DNA of 64,000 nucleotides from Kineobactrum salinum (GCF_010669285.1 NZ_CP048711.1:1178001-1242000), one strand, 5' to 3'; shown: positions 45,990 through 57,390, numbered from the stretch's first letter. A program made the numbers and translations. Notes: generated from the sequence alone by a model not told the origin.

Positions 45990-48104
45990 CTACTCGTCGG
46001 TTACCGGCTCGGCGATGATCTCGTCTTCCAACAATTCCTTGATGGAAAGCTTGATGCGGCCGCGTTGATCGACATCCAGGACCTTGACTTCCACTTCCTG
46101 GCCTTCTTTCAGATAGTCGGTCACATTCTCCACCCGCTCGTGGGCGATCTGGGAAATGTGCACCAGGCCATCCTTGCCGGGCAGGATATTGACGAAGGCG
46201 CCGAAGTCAACGATGCGGGCGACGGTACCTTTGTAAGTTGCACCGACCTCTGCCTCTGCGGTGATCTCTTCGATCATCGCCACGGCCTTGTCACGGGCAC
46301 TCTGGTCCTGGCCAAAGACCCGCACCGCACCGCTGTCGTCAATGTCGACAGTCGCGCCAGAGGCCTCGGTAATGGCGCGGATGGTGGCGCCACCCTTGCC
46401 GATGATGTCACGGATCTTGTCCGCATCCACCTTCAGCGTCACCATGCTGGGCGCATTTTCGGACGTCACTTCGCGAGGCGCCGCGAGAACCACGTTCATC
46501 TGCCCCAGGATATGCAGGCGGGCCTGCTGTGCCTGTTGCAGGGCGATGTCCATGATCTGCTCGGTGATACCTTCGATCTTGATATCCATTTGCAGCGCGG
46601 TGACACCGGCGGCAGTGCCGGCCACCTTGAAGTCCATGTCACCGAGGTGATCCTCGTCACCCAGAATGTCGGTCAGCACGGCAAACTGGTTGCCGTCCTT
46701 GACCAGGCCCATCGCAATACCGGCCACCGGCGCCTTCAACGGCACACCCGCGGCCATCATGGCCAGCGAGCCAACGCAGACCGAAGCCATGGAGCTGGAA
46801 CCGTTGGATTCAGTGATCTCCGAGACCAGGCGTATGGTGTAGGGGAACGATTCTTCATCGGGCAGTACCGCCGCCAGACCGCGCCGCGCCAACCGGCCAT
46901 GGCCGACTTCACGGCGATTGGTGAAACCGACACGTCCCGCCTCACCCACGGAATAGGGCGGGAAGTTGTAGTGCAGCATGAATGGGTCGCGGCGCTCGCC
47001 TTCCAGCGCGTCGATGATCTGCGCGTCGCGGGTGGAGCCCAAGGTCACCGCGCCGATGGCCTGGGTTTCGCCGCGGGTAAACAGCGCCGAACCGTGTACC
47101 TTCGGCAGCACGTCCACCTCGCAGGCGATGGCCCGCACGGTACGGGTATCGCGGCCATCGATGCGCGGCTCGCCGGCCAGGATGCGCTTGCGCACCATGT
47201 TCTTCTCGACCGCCTTGAACACGTCCTTGACCTCATCGGCGGACGGTCCGCCCTCGACCGCGAGGGCCTCGACACAGGCCTTGCGGATTTCGCTGACACG
47301 CCCGTAACGCTCGGCTTTGTCAGTGATCCGGTAGGCTTCGCCCAGCTCGCTCTTGACCTGGCTTTCCACCGCGGCGGTCAATTCCTGGTTAACGGCGGCC
47401 GGCTCCCAATCCCAACGCGGCTTGCCTGCCTCGGCGACCAGTTCATTGATGGCCTGGATGACGACCTGCATTTCCTGGTGACCGTACAGAACGGCGCCCA
47501 GCATCTGGTCTTCCGACAGCTCCTGTGCCTCGGACTCCACCATCAGCACGGCATCGGCAGTGCCTGCAACCACCATGTTCAGTTTGCTGCCGGCAAGCTG
47601 CTCGTAGGTCGGGTTGAGGATATAACCATTGTGCTCGTCAAAGCCGACCCGCGCACCACCGATAGGCCCGTTGAAGGGGCAACCGGAAATGGCCAGCGCC
47701 GCCGAGGTGCCGATCATCGCCGGAATGTCCGGATCGATATGCTTGTCGGCCGACATGACCGTACAGATCACCTGTACTTCGTTCATGAAACCGTTCGGAA
47801 ACAGAGGCCGGATGGGACGGTCGATCAGGCGCGAGGTCAGGGTTTCCTTTTCACTGGGCCGGCCCTCGCGCTTGAAGAAGCCGCCGGGGATCTTGCCCAC
47901 GGAGTAGGTCTTTTCCTGGTAATGTACGCCCAGCGGGAAAAAAGGCATTCCCTCCTTGGCAGTTTTCTCGGCCACTACTGTCACCAGGACCGCGGTATTT
48001 TCAACGGTTACCAGAACCGCGCCCGTTGCCTGCCTGGCAATGCGTCCCGTTTCCAGCGTGACTGTGTGGCCACCGTACTGAAATGTTTTTGTTACTGGAT
48101 TCAC
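45990..48104 (-). CDS. pnp: polynucleotide phosphorylase
   Basis: 3'-5' exoribonuclease and degradosome partner that uses phosphate to degrade RNA. The 704-residue protein has two RNase PH domains ([23 protein letters not shown]; second with [14 protein letters not shown] and the catalytic [20 protein letters not shown]), a KH domain ([20 protein letters not shown] near residue 560) and an S1 domain ([33 protein letters not shown] near residue 625). The start is GTG at 48104 with GGAG 7 bp upstream. It follows rpsO as in other gammaproteobacteria and ends the nus operon. Confidence 0.96.
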   Translation of the reverse strand: MNPVTKTFQYGGHTVTLETGRIARQATGAVLVTVENTAVLVTVVAEKTAKEGMPFFPLGVHYQEKTYSVGKIPGGFFKREGRPSEKETLTSRLIDRPIRPLFPNGFMNEVQVICTVMSADKHIDPDIPAMIGTSAALAISGCPFNGPIGGARVGFDEHNGYILNPTYEQLAGSKLNMVVAGTADAVLMVESEAQELSEDQMLGAVLYGHQEMQVVIQAINELVAEAGKPRWDWEPAAVNQELTAAVESQVKSELGEAYRITDKAERYGRVSEIRKACVEALAVEGGPSADEVKDVFKAVEKNMVRKRILAGEPRIDGRDTRTVRAIACEVDVLPKVHGSALFTRGETQAIGAVTLGSTRDAQIIDALEGERRDPFMLHYNFPPYSVGEAGRVGFTNRREVGHGRLARRGLAAVLPDEESFPYTIRLVSEITESNGSSSMASVCVGSLAMMAAGVPLKAPVAGIAMGLVKDGNQFAVLTDILGDEDHLGDMDFKVAGTAAGVTALQMDIKIEGITEQIMDIALQQAQQARLHILGQMNVVLAAPREVTSENAPSMVTLKVDADKIRDIIGKGGATIRAITEASGATVDIDDSGAVRVFGQDQSARDKAVAMIEEITAEAEVGATYKGTVARIVDFGAFVNILPGKDGLVHISQIAHERVENVTDYLKEGQEVEVKVLDVDQRGRIKLSIKELLEDEIIAEPVTDE

Positions 48105-48131
48105 AATCTTTCTCCAATGCTATATATGACT

Positions 48132-48152
48132 ACCGGGGCCATTGGCCCCGGT
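48132..48152 (-). promoter_or_regulatory. rpsO-pnp intergenic hairpin
   Basis: 9-bp perfect arms ACCGGGGCC (48132-48140) and GGCCCCGGT (48144-48152) with a 3-nt loop and no T-run. The position matches the rpsO-pnp hairpin that RNase III cleaves in E. coli for pnp autocontrol. Confidence 0.6.
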
Positions 48153-48164
48153 GAGTAGTACCGC

Positions 48165-48434
48165 TTATCGACGCAGACCCAGCCGCTTGATCAGATCAGC
48201 ATAGCGCGCCATATTCTTGCGCTTGAGGTAGTCCAGCAGCTTGCGGCGCTGGTTAACCATGCGGATCAGGCCGCGACGGGAGTGGTGATCATGCTTGTGG
48301 GCCTGGAAGTGGTCCTGCAGTTGGATGATATTCGCTGTCAGCAACGCAACCTGTACTTCCGGAGAGCCGGTGTCACCTTCGCTCGTCTGGTACTCTTTGA
48401 CGATCTCTGCTTTCTTTTCAGCTAGTAAAGCCAT
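48165..48434 (-). CDS. rpsO: 30S ribosomal protein S15
   Basis: An 89-residue primary 16S rRNA-binding protein. Conserved segments visible: [53 protein letters not shown] and IKRLGLRR. The ATG at 48434 has GAGGAAA upstream; the open frame beyond it is not coding. It sits between truB and pnp as expected. An imperfect hairpin (48503-48511 with 48526-48534) lies in its upstream region. Confidence 0.96.
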   Translation of the reverse strand: MALLAEKKAEIVKEYQTSEGDTGSPEVQVALLTANIIQLQDHFQAHKHDHHSRRGLIRMVNQRRKLLDYLKRKNMARYADLIKRLGLRR

Positions 48435-48537
48435 GTCGATTTCCTCGTAGTGAATCTGCCAGTACCACCCGCTGTCTGCCAGCCCGATGGTCATTCATGA
48501 AAGAGCCTGTCCGCGCAGATTTACAGACAGGTTCACG

Positions 48538-49467
48538 TCACCTCCCGGTGACTATCAGGCGACGCGGCGCAATCCGCCCATCGTCCAATATCTCGCCAAC
48601 GCCCAGAAACTCGCCGGTTTCCAGTGCGACGCGCACCATACCACTATGGGGCGCATTTGGCACCAGTACCGGCTGGCCCTGGCGTATGTAGAAACCGCCG
48701 GATTCGCTCAGGCGCACCAGCGGCAAACCGCCCAGCGCCGCGTCCGCGGCCAACAGCAGGCTGTCCATCTGGGCGAGCTGTTCGTTGTTCTTCAGCGCCT
48801 CCAGCGTACCCATACTGACGCTGTCGGCCAGTGTGAACGGGCCGGCGCGGGTGCGCCGCAGCGCACTCACATGGGCGCCGCAAGCCAGCGCCTCGCCCAG
48901 GTCTTCCGCCACCGAGCGCACGTAGGTGCCCTTGCTGCACTCCATGCAGATATCCACCTCGGCCCGGGCGCCGGGCCGAAAAGCGCGCAGCTCCAGCCGG
49001 TGGATCGTGACCCGGCGGCGCTTGCGATCCACCTCCAGGCCCTTGCGCGCCAGCTTGTACAGCGGCTGGCCTTCATGCTTGATGGCCGAGTACATGGACG
49101 GCAGCTGTTCTATCTCGCCGCGGAAGGCCGCCAGCGCCGTCGCGACATCCGCCTCGCTGATGGCAGAGGCATCGCAGCTGGCCAGCACTTCGCCCTCGGC
49201 ATCACCGGTACTGCGGGTCTCTCCCAGCACAAAGGTGCTGCTGTAGGCCTTGTCCGCGTCCAGCAAGTACTGGGAGAACTTGGTGGCCTCGCCAAAGCAT
49301 AGCGGCAACACCCCGGTGGCCAGCGGATCCAGACTGCCGGTGTGACCTGCCTTGGCCGCCATATACAGCCACTTGGCGCGTTGCAGGGCCTGGTTGGAGC
49401 TCATTCCGACCGGCTTGTCCAAGACCAGGATACCGTCCAGCGGCCGCCCGCGGCGATTTCTGGCCAC
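48538..49467 (-). CDS. truB: tRNA pseudouridine(55) synthase
   Basis: Makes pseudouridine 55 in the T-loop of tRNAs. The catalytic Asp47 is in GHTGSLDPLATGVLP; further motifs are DKAYSSTFVLGETRSTGDAEG and CSKGTYVRSVAEDLGEAL. The C-terminal PUA-like domain ends in GRIAPRRLIVTGR. The start is GTG at 49467, overlapping the rbfA stop by one base (TAGTG). Length (309) is normal. Confidence 0.95.
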   Translation of the reverse strand: MARNRRGRPLDGILVLDKPVGMSSNQALQRAKWLYMAAKAGHTGSLDPLATGVLPLCFGEATKFSQYLLDADKAYSSTFVLGETRSTGDAEGEVLASCDASAISEADVATALAAFRGEIEQLPSMYSAIKHEGQPLYKLARKGLEVDRKRRRVTIHRLELRAFRPGARAEVDICMECSKGTYVRSVAEDLGEALACGAHVSALRRTRAGPFTLADSVSMGTLEALKNNEQLAQMDSLLLAADAALGGLPLVRLSESGGFYIRQGQPVLVPNAPHSGMVRVALETGEFLGVGEILDDGRIAPRRLIVTGR

Positions 49468-49868
49468 TAATTTTCCTCTCCGGACTCGTCATCACGCAAG
49501 CCCAGTTCCCGGTCCGCGGCAGCGGCGCGCCGGATCAGATCCTCCAGTTCCCGGCCGCGGCCCACGCTGCTGTCAAAATAAAATCGCAATTGGGGCACAC
49601 TGCGCATATTGCTGTCCCGGGACAGCTGGCTGCGCAGAAAACCCGCCGCCTTGTTCAGCGCCTCACTGGCCTCTTTGGCCTCCTCTGCCGAGTCACTGCC
49701 CAGGCGGGTAAAGTAGACCCTGGCATAACCGAGGTCGCGACTCACATCGACACTGGTGATACTCACCATGCCCACTCGCGGGTCGCGAACCTCGTGCTGG
49801 ATCAGGGCTGCGAGTTCGCGCTGCAGATAGTCGGCAACGCGCTGGGTACGACTGTATTCCTTCGCCAT
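49467..49868 (-). CDS. rbfA: 30S ribosome-binding factor A
   Basis: Cold-shock 30S maturation factor of 133 residues with a KH-like fold. Typical segments: [48 protein letters not shown], then [31 protein letters not shown]. The C-terminal tail is acidic. It starts 10 bp after the infB stop and overlaps truB, within the nus operon. Confidence 0.95.
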   Translation of the reverse strand: MAKEYSRTQRVADYLQRELAALIQHEVRDPRVGMVSITSVDVSRDLGYARVYFTRLGSDSAEEAKEASEALNKAAGFLRSQLSRDSNMRSVPQLRFYFDSSVGRGRELEDLIRRAAAADRELGLRDDESGEEN

Positions 49869-49878
49869 GATGAACCGC

Positions 49879-52551
49879 CTACAGGGAGCGGGCGAACTCC
49901 TTGACTTCGTAAACTTCGATCAGGTCACCCACCTTCACATCATTGTAGTTCTTGACGCCGATACCGCACTCCATGCCATTGCGCACTTCACTGGCTTCAT
50001 CCTTGAAGCGGCGCAGGGATTCCAGTTCACCCTGGTAGATCACCACGTTGTCGCGCAACACCCGGATCGGGCGCGAACGGTAGACCGTTCCTTCAATCAC
50101 CATGCAACCGGCGATCAGACCGAACTTGGGCGAACGGAACACGTCGCGCACTTCCGCGATACCGAGGATCTCTTCGCGCATCTCCGGTGCCAGCATCCCG
50201 GTCAGGGCCTGCTTCACATCATCGATCACGTCGTAGATCACGTTGTAGTAACGCAGGTCCACACCCTCGTTCTCGACCAGGCGCCGGGCAGAGTTGTCGG
50301 CCCGCACATTGAAACCAAAGACCACCGCGCCGGAGGTTATCGCCAGACTCACGTCGGTTTCGGTAATGCCACCGACCCCGCCTGCAACGATGTTGACCTG
50401 CACTTCCTCGTTGCCCAGTTCCAGCAGGGAGCTCTGGATGGCCTCCAGCGAACCGCGCACATCGGCCTTGACGACGACATTGAGTGTTTTCTTCTCGCCC
50501 GCCGTCATGCTTTCGAACATGTTGTCCAGTTTCGCTGCCTGCTGCCGCTGCAGCTTGGAGTCGCGGGTCTTTTCCTGGCGGTACACAGCCACTTCCCGGG
50601 CCCGCTTCTCGTTCTCGACCACGGCGAACAGATCGCCGGCATCGGGAGTACCGTCCAGCCCCAGGATTTCCACCGGAATACTGGGGCCGGCTTCCGTTAC
50701 CGGCTGGCCGTTTTCATCCAGCATGGCCCGCACGCGGCCGTACTGCAGGCCGGCCAGGACCACGTCGCCCTGGCGCAGGGTGCCGTTCTGGACCAGCAGC
50801 GAGGCCACTGAACCGCGGCCCTTGTCCAGCCGCGACTCCAGCACGATGCCCTGGGCCGGCACATCGCGCGGCGCCTGCAGTTCCAGCACTTCGGCCTGCA
50901 GCAGGATTGCGTCCAGCAACTCGTCGATACCGTCGCCAGTGTGGGCGGAAACCGGAATGAACTGGGTATCGCCGCCCCAGTCTTCCGGAATCACGTCCTT
51001 CGCAGCCAGTTCGCTCTTGACCCGGTCGGGATCGGCGCCCTCCTTGTCCATCTTGTTGATTGCCACAATCAGCGGCACCTTGGCGGCGCGGGCATGCACC
51101 ACCGCCTCTTCGGTCTGCGGCATCACGCCGTCGTCGGCGGCCACCACCAGAATCACGATGTCGGTGCTCTTGGCACCGCGGGCCCGCATCGCGGTAAACG
51201 CCGCGTGGCCGGGGGTGTCCAGAAACGAGATCATGCCGTGGCCGGTCTCCACATGGTACGCGCCGATGTGCTGGGTAATACCGCCCGCCTCGCCCGAAGC
51301 CACCTTGGCCTTGCGGATGTAATCCAGCAGTGAGGTCTTGCCGTGGTCGACGTGGCCCATCACCGTCACTACCGGGGCCCGCGGTTCGGGGCTTCCCTCG
51401 TGCAGGGACAGCGTCTCCTCCAGTTTTTCTTCCAGCGCGTCGGCACTGATCAGCTTGGGCTTGTGACCCATTTCCTCAACCACCAGGATCGCCGTGTCCT
51501 GGTCGATCATCTGGTTGATGGTCGCCATCACGCCGAGCTTCATCAGCTCCTTGATCACTTCACCGGCCTTGACGGACATCTGTTGGGCCAGGCCACCGAC
51601 CGAGGTCATGTCGGCCAGCTCTACTTCGTACACCTTGCGCTCAGTGGGCATTTCAAATCCATGTTTGGAGTGTTCAGCGTGAGCACTCTTCATCTTCTTG
51701 CGCCCGCCGCGACGGCGCATCATGCCGGACTCGGCTGCTTCCAGATCCGACAGGGACAGGTTGTGACCGCGCTGCTTGCCACGGCCGGCACCGGGTCCGC
51801 CGCGATCCAACCGGCCCTTGACGGCCTTGCGGCGCTGCTCATCAGTCTGGGTGGGCGCTTCATGCAGGCGCTTGGGACGCTTGGCGACCTCTTTCTCGCG
51901 CTCTGCCTTGGCGGCGGTTTCCTCCTTGACGCGTTCCTCTTCGGCCTTGCGGGCTTCGACGGCCGCCTTGCGGGCTGCCGCTTCCTCGGCCTCGCGGGCC
52001 ATCCGGCGCGCAGCCGCACGTTGCCGCAACACCTCGGGGTCCAGGTCTTTTTCGTCCTCAGGCTCCAACTCGGGCTCAGGTTCGGGTTCCGGCACGGCTT
52101 CGGCCACTGCCGCGGCAGCCTCGCGCTCTGCCTCCACCCGGGACGCTTCAGCCGCCGCCGCGGCGGCGTCGGCAGCCTCCTGTTCTTCCGCCTCACGCCG
52201 GGCCGCAGCCTCCGCCGCCGCCACGTCCTGCAACTCGGATTGCGCATCCGAGGCATCGCGTTTGACGTAGGTACGTTTTTTGCGCACCTCGACGTTGACT
52301 GTTTTCTTGCCCTGGGAACTGGAGGTCCGCAGAGTGCTCAAGGTCTTGCGCTTGAGCGTGATGCGTTTCGGCGCAGCGGTGGATTCACCGTGGCTGCGCT
52401 TCAGATACGCCAGCAGTGTCTGCTTGTCCTCTTCCGACACGGCTTCCTCGGCAGACGCGTGGGGCAGGCCCGATTCCTTCATCTGCGTCAGCAGACGTTC
52501 AACGGATGCCCCCACGGTTTCTGCGAGTTGCTGTACTGTCACCTGCGCCAT
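49879..52551 (-). CDS. infB: translation initiation factor IF-2
   Basis: GTPase that delivers initiator tRNA to the 30S subunit. The 890-residue protein has IF2-N domain one ([25 protein letters not shown]), a long Ala/Glu/Arg-rich coiled linker (~95-300), and a second IF2-N domain. The G domain carries [22 protein letters not shown] and NKMDKEGA near residues 390-510, followed by C-terminal domains. It is separated from nusA by a 187-bp gap holding palindrome F, whereas the usual gap is short. Internal starts for shorter IF2 forms were not assessed. Confidence 0.97.
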   Translation of the reverse strand: MAQVTVQQLAETVGASVERLLTQMKESGLPHASAEEAVSEEDKQTLLAYLKRSHGESTAAPKRITLKRKTLSTLRTSSSQGKKTVNVEVRKKRTYVKRDASDAQSELQDVAAAEAAARREAEEQEAADAAAAAAEASRVEAEREAAAAVAEAVPEPEPEPELEPEDEKDLDPEVLRQRAAARRMAREAEEAAARKAAVEARKAEEERVKEETAAKAEREKEVAKRPKRLHEAPTQTDEQRRKAVKGRLDRGGPGAGRGKQRGHNLSLSDLEAAESGMMRRRGGRKKMKSAHAEHSKHGFEMPTERKVYEVELADMTSVGGLAQQMSVKAGEVIKELMKLGVMATINQMIDQDTAILVVEEMGHKPKLISADALEEKLEETLSLHEGSPEPRAPVVTVMGHVDHGKTSLLDYIRKAKVASGEAGGITQHIGAYHVETGHGMISFLDTPGHAAFTAMRARGAKSTDIVILVVAADDGVMPQTEEAVVHARAAKVPLIVAINKMDKEGADPDRVKSELAAKDVIPEDWGGDTQFIPVSAHTGDGIDELLDAILLQAEVLELQAPRDVPAQGIVLESRLDKGRGSVASLLVQNGTLRQGDVVLAGLQYGRVRAMLDENGQPVTEAGPSIPVEILGLDGTPDAGDLFAVVENEKRAREVAVYRQEKTRDSKLQRQQAAKLDNMFESMTAGEKKTLNVVVKADVRGSLEAIQSSLLELGNEEVQVNIVAGGVGGITETDVSLAITSGAVVFGFNVRADNSARRLVENEGVDLRYYNVIYDVIDDVKQALTGMLAPEMREEILGIAEVRDVFRSPKFGLIAGCMVIEGTVYRSRPIRVLRDNVVIYQGELESLRRFKDEASEVRNGMECGIGVKNYNDVKVGDLIEVYEVKEFARSL

Positions 52552-52587
52552 GCAATAATCTCCTTAATCCCTTGAAGCCCGGATGCC

Positions 52588-52718
52588 CTAGTACTGCAAC
52601 CCGGAAATACTGAAACATGAAAGCGCGTCTTCGCACCCATGGCGGCGTTGCAAGCCTTGCCATGAATGCGAATCCATCACTTTCATCTTGTTCCACTATT
52701 TCCGGGTTGCAGTACTAG
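52588..52718. repeat. 131-bp palindrome F between nusA and infB
   Basis: Perfect 22-bp outer arms (52588-52609 with 52697-52718) enclose an imperfect middle stem (GAAACATGAAAG facing CTTTCATCTTGTTCC). An inner stem follows: TTCGCACCCATGGC with GCCATGAATGCGAA (12 of 14 pair). The sequence is unrelated to the A-D core but has the same foldback design. Confidence 0.85.
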
Positions 52719-52738
52719 TGATTCAGCCCCATTCGGGC

Positions 52739-54232
52739 CTATTCACTTTCCTCGGCAAACCAGGGTGCGCGCGCCGTCATGATCAACTCGCCCGCGCGCT
52801 CTTCCGTCATTTCCGGGATATCCATCAAATCTTCCACGCCCAGCTCTGCCAGATCCTCCATGGTGACCACCGCGCGGCTTGCCAGCACATAGGCGAGATG
52901 GCGGTCCATGCCCTCCATCTCCAGCAGGTCGGCCGCCGGCTCATTGGCACCGAGCTGCTCCTCCGAGGCAATGGCCTGGGTCAGCAGGGCGTCCTTGGCG
53001 CGGGCGCGCAGCTCTTCGGCGATGTCTTCATCGAAGCCTTCGACTGCAGTCATCTCTTCCAGCGGCACGTAGGCCACCTCCTCGAGCGTGGTAAAGCCCT
53101 CTTCCACCAGGATCTCGGCGACTTCGTCGTCGATATCCAGCTGTTCCACGAACATCTGGATCACTTCTCCTGATTCCGAATCGTGCTTCTCGGCGGCTTC
53201 CTCGATACTCATCACATTGATGGTCCAACCGGTCAGCTCACTGGCCAGGCGCACATTCTGGCCGGAGCGGCCAATGGCCTGGGCGAGGTTGTCCTCGGCC
53301 ACCGCCACATCCATGGTGCCGCTGTCTTCGTCCACCACGATGGACTCAACCTCGGCGGGCGACATCGCGTTGATCACCAGCTGGGCCGGATTGTCGTCCC
53401 ACAGCACGATATCCACCCGCTCGTTGTCCAGTTCATTGGAGACCGCCTGCACCCGGGAGCCGCGCATGCCGACGCAGGCACCCACAGGATCGATGCGCTG
53501 GTCATTGGTCTTGACCGCGATCTTGGCCCGGGAACCCGGATCCCGCGCCGCGGCACGGATCTGGATCACTTCCTCGGCGATCTCGGGTACCTCGATCTTG
53601 AACAGTTCGATCAGCATTTCCGGACAGGAACGGCTCAGCATCAGCTGTGGGCCGCGGGTCTCGGCGCTGATCTCCTGCAGGATGGCCCGCACACGGTCGC
53701 TGACCCGGAAGGTTTCACGCCCCACCAGCTGGTCCCGCGGCAGCAGGCCCTCGGCATTGTTGCCCAGGTCGACGATGACATTGTCCCGGGTTACCTTCTT
53801 GACCGTACCCGCGACCAGCTCGCCCACCCGATCGCGGTACTGATCGACCACCTGGGCCCGCTCGGCGTCGCGCACCCGCTGCACGATGACCTGCTTGGCG
53901 GTCTGGGCGGCAATGCGGCCGAAACCCACGTTGTCTATTGTCTCTTCGTAGATGTCGCCCGGCTTGAGGTTGGGGTCCTTCTCCACCGCTTCCTCGGTAG
54001 TAAACTGGGTACCCAGCAGCGCCATCTCGTCGTCCGGCACCACCAGCCAGCGGCGCACGGTCACGTAGTCGCCGGTCTTGCGATCGATCATGACTTCGAT
54101 GTCGGCATCTTCGTCATAGCGCTTCTTGGTAGCCGTTGCCAACGCCAGTTCGATCGCGTCAAAGATGATGTCTTCCGACACCCCTTTTTCGTTCGAAACG
54201 GCTTCCGCCACCAACAGAATTTCCTTTGTCAT
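52739..54232 (-). CDS. nusA: transcription termination/antitermination factor NusA
   Basis: RNA polymerase-associated pausing, termination and antitermination factor. The 497-residue protein has the N-terminal polymerase-binding domain, an S1 domain ([21 protein letters not shown] near residue 135), KH domains ([33 protein letters not shown]) and two C-terminal acidic repeats ([39 protein letters not shown]). Its ATG directly abuts the rimP stop (TAAATG). Confidence 0.97.
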   Translation of the reverse strand: MTKEILLVAEAVSNEKGVSEDIIFDAIELALATATKKRYDEDADIEVMIDRKTGDYVTVRRWLVVPDDEMALLGTQFTTEEAVEKDPNLKPGDIYEETIDNVGFGRIAAQTAKQVIVQRVRDAERAQVVDQYRDRVGELVAGTVKKVTRDNVIVDLGNNAEGLLPRDQLVGRETFRVSDRVRAILQEISAETRGPQLMLSRSCPEMLIELFKIEVPEIAEEVIQIRAAARDPGSRAKIAVKTNDQRIDPVGACVGMRGSRVQAVSNELDNERVDIVLWDDNPAQLVINAMSPAEVESIVVDEDSGTMDVAVAEDNLAQAIGRSGQNVRLASELTGWTINVMSIEEAAEKHDSESGEVIQMFVEQLDIDDEVAEILVEEGFTTLEEVAYVPLEEMTAVEGFDEDIAEELRARAKDALLTQAIASEEQLGANEPAADLLEMEGMDRHLAYVLASRAVVTMEDLAELGVEDLMDIPEMTEERAGELIMTARAPWFAEESE

Positions 54233-54718
54233 TTATTGCCTCGCCAGTTCACTGACCGCACCGGGGATGCGGGGATGAATACGCGCTTTCTCAATCGCGC
54301 TGTAGGGTAACAAATACTCGTGGTCGTCTACCTGCACCACCACATCCTCACCCTCGATACCTCGTAATATGCCCTTGAAATTGCGCCGCCCTTCAAACGG
54401 TCTGCGCAGACGCAACTCCACGGTCTCGCCTGCAAAGGCCGGATACTGCTCCAGGCGGAACAACAGACGGTCCATGCCCGGTGAAGACACCTCCAGGGTG
54501 TACTCGCCGGCGATGGGATCTTCCACGTCCAGAACCCCGCTGAGCTGGCCGCTCACCGCGGCACAGTCGTCCACCGAGATGCCGTCTTCACCATCAATAT
54601 AGACGCGCAGCACACTGTGCTTGCCCTGGGACAGGTATTCCACGCCCCACAGCTCATAGCCGAGCGCGACTACTGAAGGCTCCAGCAGCTGGAACAGTTC
54701 CTGTTGTTTGGTCGCCAC
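54233..54718 (-). CDS. rimP: ribosome maturation factor RimP
   Basis: A 161-residue 30S maturation factor. Conserved [12 protein letters not shown] near residue 20, [32 protein letters not shown] near residue 39, [11 protein letters not shown] near residue 77, and a C-terminal SH3-like part with [18 protein letters not shown]. The start is GTG at 54718 with GGAG 5 bp upstream; the open frame further up runs through the terminator and tRNA region. First protein gene of the nus operon, downstream of tRNA-fMet. Confidence 0.93.
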   Translation of the reverse strand: MATKQQELFQLLEPSVVALGYELWGVEYLSQGKHSVLRVYIDGEDGISVDDCAAVSGQLSGVLDVEDPIAGEYTLEVSSPGMDRLLFRLEQYPAFAGETVELRLRRPFEGRRNFKGILRGIEGEDVVVQVDDHEYLLPYSAIEKARIHPRIPGAVSELARQ

Positions 54719-54763
54719 ACCTACTCCCGTACAACCCGTGTCCGGGCTTTTTCCGCAGAAACG

Positions 54764-54787
54764 AAAAAGCCCCATGAAGGGGCTTTT
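54764..54787 (-). terminator. intrinsic terminator/attenuator between tRNA-fMet and rimP
   Basis: On the minus strand AAAAGCCCC...GGGGCTTTT forms a stem with a TTCAT-type loop and ends in TTTTT (complement of 54764-54768). It would end the tRNA transcript and allow partial readthrough into rimP, as known for metY-rimP-nusA in E. coli. Confidence 0.85.
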
Positions 54788-54827
54788 ACGAAGCGTGCCG
54801 CCATGATTCGGAGCGGACGACACGCAA

Positions 54828-54866
54828 TTGGTAACGGAGGCCGGACTGCAACCGACGCGCTTCACC
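54828..54866 (-). pseudogene. degenerate 3' half of a tRNA-fMet
   Basis: On the plus strand TTGGTAACGGAGGCCGGA and CAACCGACG align with the 3' end, T-arm and variable region of the intact tRNA (TTGGTAGCGGGGGCCGGA, GAACCGACG), about 29 of 38 positions by eye. The anticodon arm and 5' half are not recognisable. It probably descends from a tandem initiator tRNA gene. Confidence 0.6.
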
Positions 54867-54939
54867 TGGCCTTGCCAGACCCCGGCAGAAACCAGGGCCC
54901 ATAATGCCTGTGGCTTCTGCGAAGCACCGCTAATCAATT

Positions 54940-55016
<77 letters not shown>

Positions 55017-55098
55017 TCAAAACGTCCTCGAAATGAAGGCCCCTTGGCACTTCACTGTGGGTAGTGAATGTTACCCCTACCCAAATTCGAGGCTGTGC

Positions 55099-55127
55099 AT
55101 TATAGGTAGCGGCACCGGTGCGGTCAA
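55099..55127 (-). promoter_or_regulatory. sigma-70 promoter of tRNA-fMet and nus operon
   Basis: On the minus strand TTGACC (55122-55127) and a perfect TATAAT (55099-55104) are separated by exactly 17 bp. Transcription would start near 55092, leaving a leader of about 75 nt before the tRNA. Confidence 0.85.
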
Positions 55128-55177
55128 CCGCCGAGGGCCCGAAAAGCACTAATATTTCATGGCCGGCCGCTGCGCCT

Positions 55178-56173
55178 TCAACCCTGTTCAACCACCGCCT
55201 GGTCGATCGCGCCAAAGATGCTGGCCCCGGCCGCATCCAGCATTTCCAACCGTACCTGATCACCGAACTGCATGAAGCGGGTACTGGGCTTGCCATCGCG
55301 AATGGTCTCTATCATGCGGATCTCGGCGATACAGCTGTAGCCGGCGCCACCGTCGGCGACAGGACGTCCCGGCGAACCGTCCGCATCCTTGTTCGATACC
55401 GTACCCGAGCCGATAACAGTGCCCGCCCCCAGCGGCCGGGTCTTCGCCGCATGGGCCACCAGCGTCGGAAAATCAAAGGTCATGTCCACACCGGCATCGG
55501 CCCTGCCAAACGGACTGCCGTTGTAGGACACCAGCAGCGGCAGGTGCAGCCGGCCGCCGTCCCAGGCATCGCCCAGTTCGTCCGGGGTGACACAGACCGG
55601 ACTGAAGGCACTGGATGGCTTGGACTGGAAGAAACCGAAGCCCTTGCCCAGCTCGGCCGGAATCAGGTTGCGCAGGGAGACATCGTTCACCAGCATCACC
55701 AGCTGGATCGCGGCAGCGGCCTGTTCGCGGCTGGCGCCCATCGGCACATCCCCGGTAATCACCGCGACCTCGCCCTCAAAATCGATCCCCCAGTCGGTAT
55801 CCGCCATCACGATCGGATCGCGGGGACCGAGGAAACTGTCCGAGCCACCCTGATACATCAGTGGATCAGTCCAGAAACTGTCCGGCATTTCCGCGCCGCG
55901 CGCCTTCCGCACCAGTTCCACGTGATTGACGTAGGCCGAACCATCTGCCCACTGGTAGGCACGGGGCAGCGGCGAGGCGCAGAGGCTTTCGTCGAAGGCT
56001 TCACCGGCGCCACCGTTGACCTGCTCGCTCAAGGATTCCAGTAGCGGCCGCTGTTGTTCCCAGTCGTCCAGTGCAGCCTGCAGGGTCATGCCGGCCCGCA
56101 AACAACGCTGCAAATCGGTGGAGACCACCACCAGAGTGCCGTCACGGCCCTGCTTCAAGGATGCCAGCTTCAT
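55178..56173 (-). CDS. fumarylacetoacetate hydrolase family protein
   Basis: A 331-residue FAH-fold enzyme, most likely fumarylacetoacetase of tyrosine degradation in its shorter proteobacterial form. The metal-binding region has [14 protein letters not shown] near residue 130 and [28 protein letters not shown] near residue 160; [15 protein letters not shown] near residue 250 is also typical. The ATG overlaps the hppD stop by 4 bp, so the pair acts in one pathway. Homogentisate dioxygenase, the step between them, is not in the window. Confidence 0.85.
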   Translation of the reverse strand: MKLASLKQGRDGTLVVVSTDLQRCLRAGMTLQAALDDWEQQRPLLESLSEQVNGGAGEAFDESLCASPLPRAYQWADGSAYVNHVELVRKARGAEMPDSFWTDPLMYQGGSDSFLGPRDPIVMADTDWGIDFEGEVAVITGDVPMGASREQAAAAIQLVMLVNDVSLRNLIPAELGKGFGFFQSKPSSAFSPVCVTPDELGDAWDGGRLHLPLLVSYNGSPFGRADAGVDMTFDFPTLVAHAAKTRPLGAGTVIGSGTVSNKDADGSPGRPVADGGAGYSCIAEIRMIETIRDGKPSTRFMQFGDQVRLEMLDAAGASIFGAIDQAVVEQG

Positions 56174-57270
56174 TGTTTTGCGCCCTCCTTTTCTGGCTGC
56201 TTGCCACCCACGACACCGCGCGCAACCTGCTCCCGCTCAATGGATTCGAACAGGGCCTTGAAATTGCCCTCGCCAAAGCCATCGTCGTCCTTGCGCTGAA
56301 TGAATTCGAAGAAGACCGGCCCCAGCACATTGGCAGAAAATATCTGCAACAGCAGACGCGGTTTCTCGCCGTCGGTAGAGCCGTCCAGCAGGATGCCCCG
56401 GCTCTGCAGTTCCGCCACCGGTTCACCGTGGCCGGGAAGCCGCTCTTCCAGCATCTGGTAATAGGTTTCCGGGGGCGCCGGCATGAACTTCGTGCCCGCC
56501 GCCTTGAGGCGGTCGTAGCAGGCCAGAAGATCGTCGCAGGCAAAGGCAATGTGCTGGATGCCCTCGCCGTTGTAGGCCATCAGGAATTCCTCGATCTGGC
56601 CGCCACCCTTGGCCTCTTCGTTCAGCGGGATACGGATCTTGCCGTCGGGCGCAGTCATCGCCTTGGACAGCAGCCCGGTATACTCGCCCTTGATGTCGAA
56701 ATAGCGGATCTCGCGGAAGTTGAACAGCTCCTCGTAATAGCGGGCCCAATAGCCCATGCGCCCCCGATAAACGTTGTGGGTCAGGTGATCCAGGGTATGA
56801 AAGCCCAGCCCCGCCGGCTTGCGCTCCACTCCCTCGAGCCAGTGAAAGTCGATGTCGTAGATGCTCTGCCCTTCGGCATAGCGGTCGATCAGGTACAACG
56901 TGGCCCCGCCGATACCCTTGATCGCCGGCAGGCGCAGCTCCATCGGCCCGGTCTCCACCTGTACCGGCTGGGCACCTTTCTCCAGCGCCCAGTTGTAGGC
57001 CAGAGTGGCGTCCTTGACCCGGAATGCCATGCCGCAGGCCGAGGGACCGTGTTCCCGGCCGTAATACCAGGCGGGGCTGCCGGGCTCGTAGTTGGTCACG
57101 AAATTGATGTCGCCCTGGCGCCAGAGTGCGACATCCTTGGTGCGGTGCACCGCCACCTGGGTAAATCCCATCGTTTCGAACACTGGCTCCAGCACACCCT
57201 TGTCCGGCGCGGTGAATTCCACGAACTCGAAGCCATCCAGGCCCATGGGGTTTTCAAACAGGTCTGCCAT
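56170..57270 (-). CDS. hppD: 4-hydroxyphenylpyruvate dioxygenase
   Basis: Non-haem iron dioxygenase that converts 4-hydroxyphenylpyruvate to homogentisate. At 366 residues it has the iron ligands His in [15 protein letters not shown] near residue 166, His in [12 protein letters not shown] near residue 245, and Glu in [11 protein letters not shown] near residue 327. The ATG at 57270 starts with [19 protein letters not shown], as in relatives; the upstream ATG at 57297 is less likely. Co-translated with the FAH gene. A long inverted repeat separates it from catalase. Confidence 0.94.
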   Translation of the reverse strand: MADLFENPMGLDGFEFVEFTAPDKGVLEPVFETMGFTQVAVHRTKDVALWRQGDINFVTNYEPGSPAWYYGREHGPSACGMAFRVKDATLAYNWALEKGAQPVQVETGPMELRLPAIKGIGGATLYLIDRYAEGQSIYDIDFHWLEGVERKPAGLGFHTLDHLTHNVYRGRMGYWARYYEELFNFREIRYFDIKGEYTGLLSKAMTAPDGKIRIPLNEEAKGGGQIEEFLMAYNGEGIQHIAFACDDLLACYDRLKAAGTKFMPAPPETYYQMLEERLPGHGEPVAELQSRGILLDGSTDGEKPRLLLQIFSANVLGPVFFEFIQRKDDDGFGEGNFKALFESIEREQVARGVVGGKQPEKEGAKQ

Positions 57271-57337
57271 CCGGCACCTCCATATGTCATTGATCAACCG
57301 CCCGGCGATGCCGGGGCGATACTCAGCCGCAGTATAC

Positions 57338-57383
57338 CGGCACCCGCAATTTAGTTACAAGTGAAACTAAATTGCGGGTGCCG
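57338..57383. repeat. perfect inverted repeat, 19-bp arms, between catalase and hppD
   Basis: CGGCACCCGCAATTTAGTT (57338-57356) is exactly complementary to 57365-57383 with an 8-nt loop. It begins 8 bp beyond the catalase stop and probably caps that transcript, though no T-run follows on the minus strand. Confidence 0.7.
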
Positions 57384-57390
57384 CCGCCCT

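Noticed and set aside
45960-48158. 732-codon frame opposite pnp
   Set aside because: Low-complexity His/Gly/Leu shadow; pnp on the other strand has all family motifs.
50294-52575. Long plus-strand frames opposite infB
   Set aside because: Antisense shadows of the IF2 coding sequence, including its Ala/Glu-rich linker.
54828-54905. tRNA-Leu, expected next to tRNA-fMet in some gammaproteobacteria
   Set aside because: No leucine cloverleaf can be drawn; only a degenerate initiator-like 3' half is recognisable.
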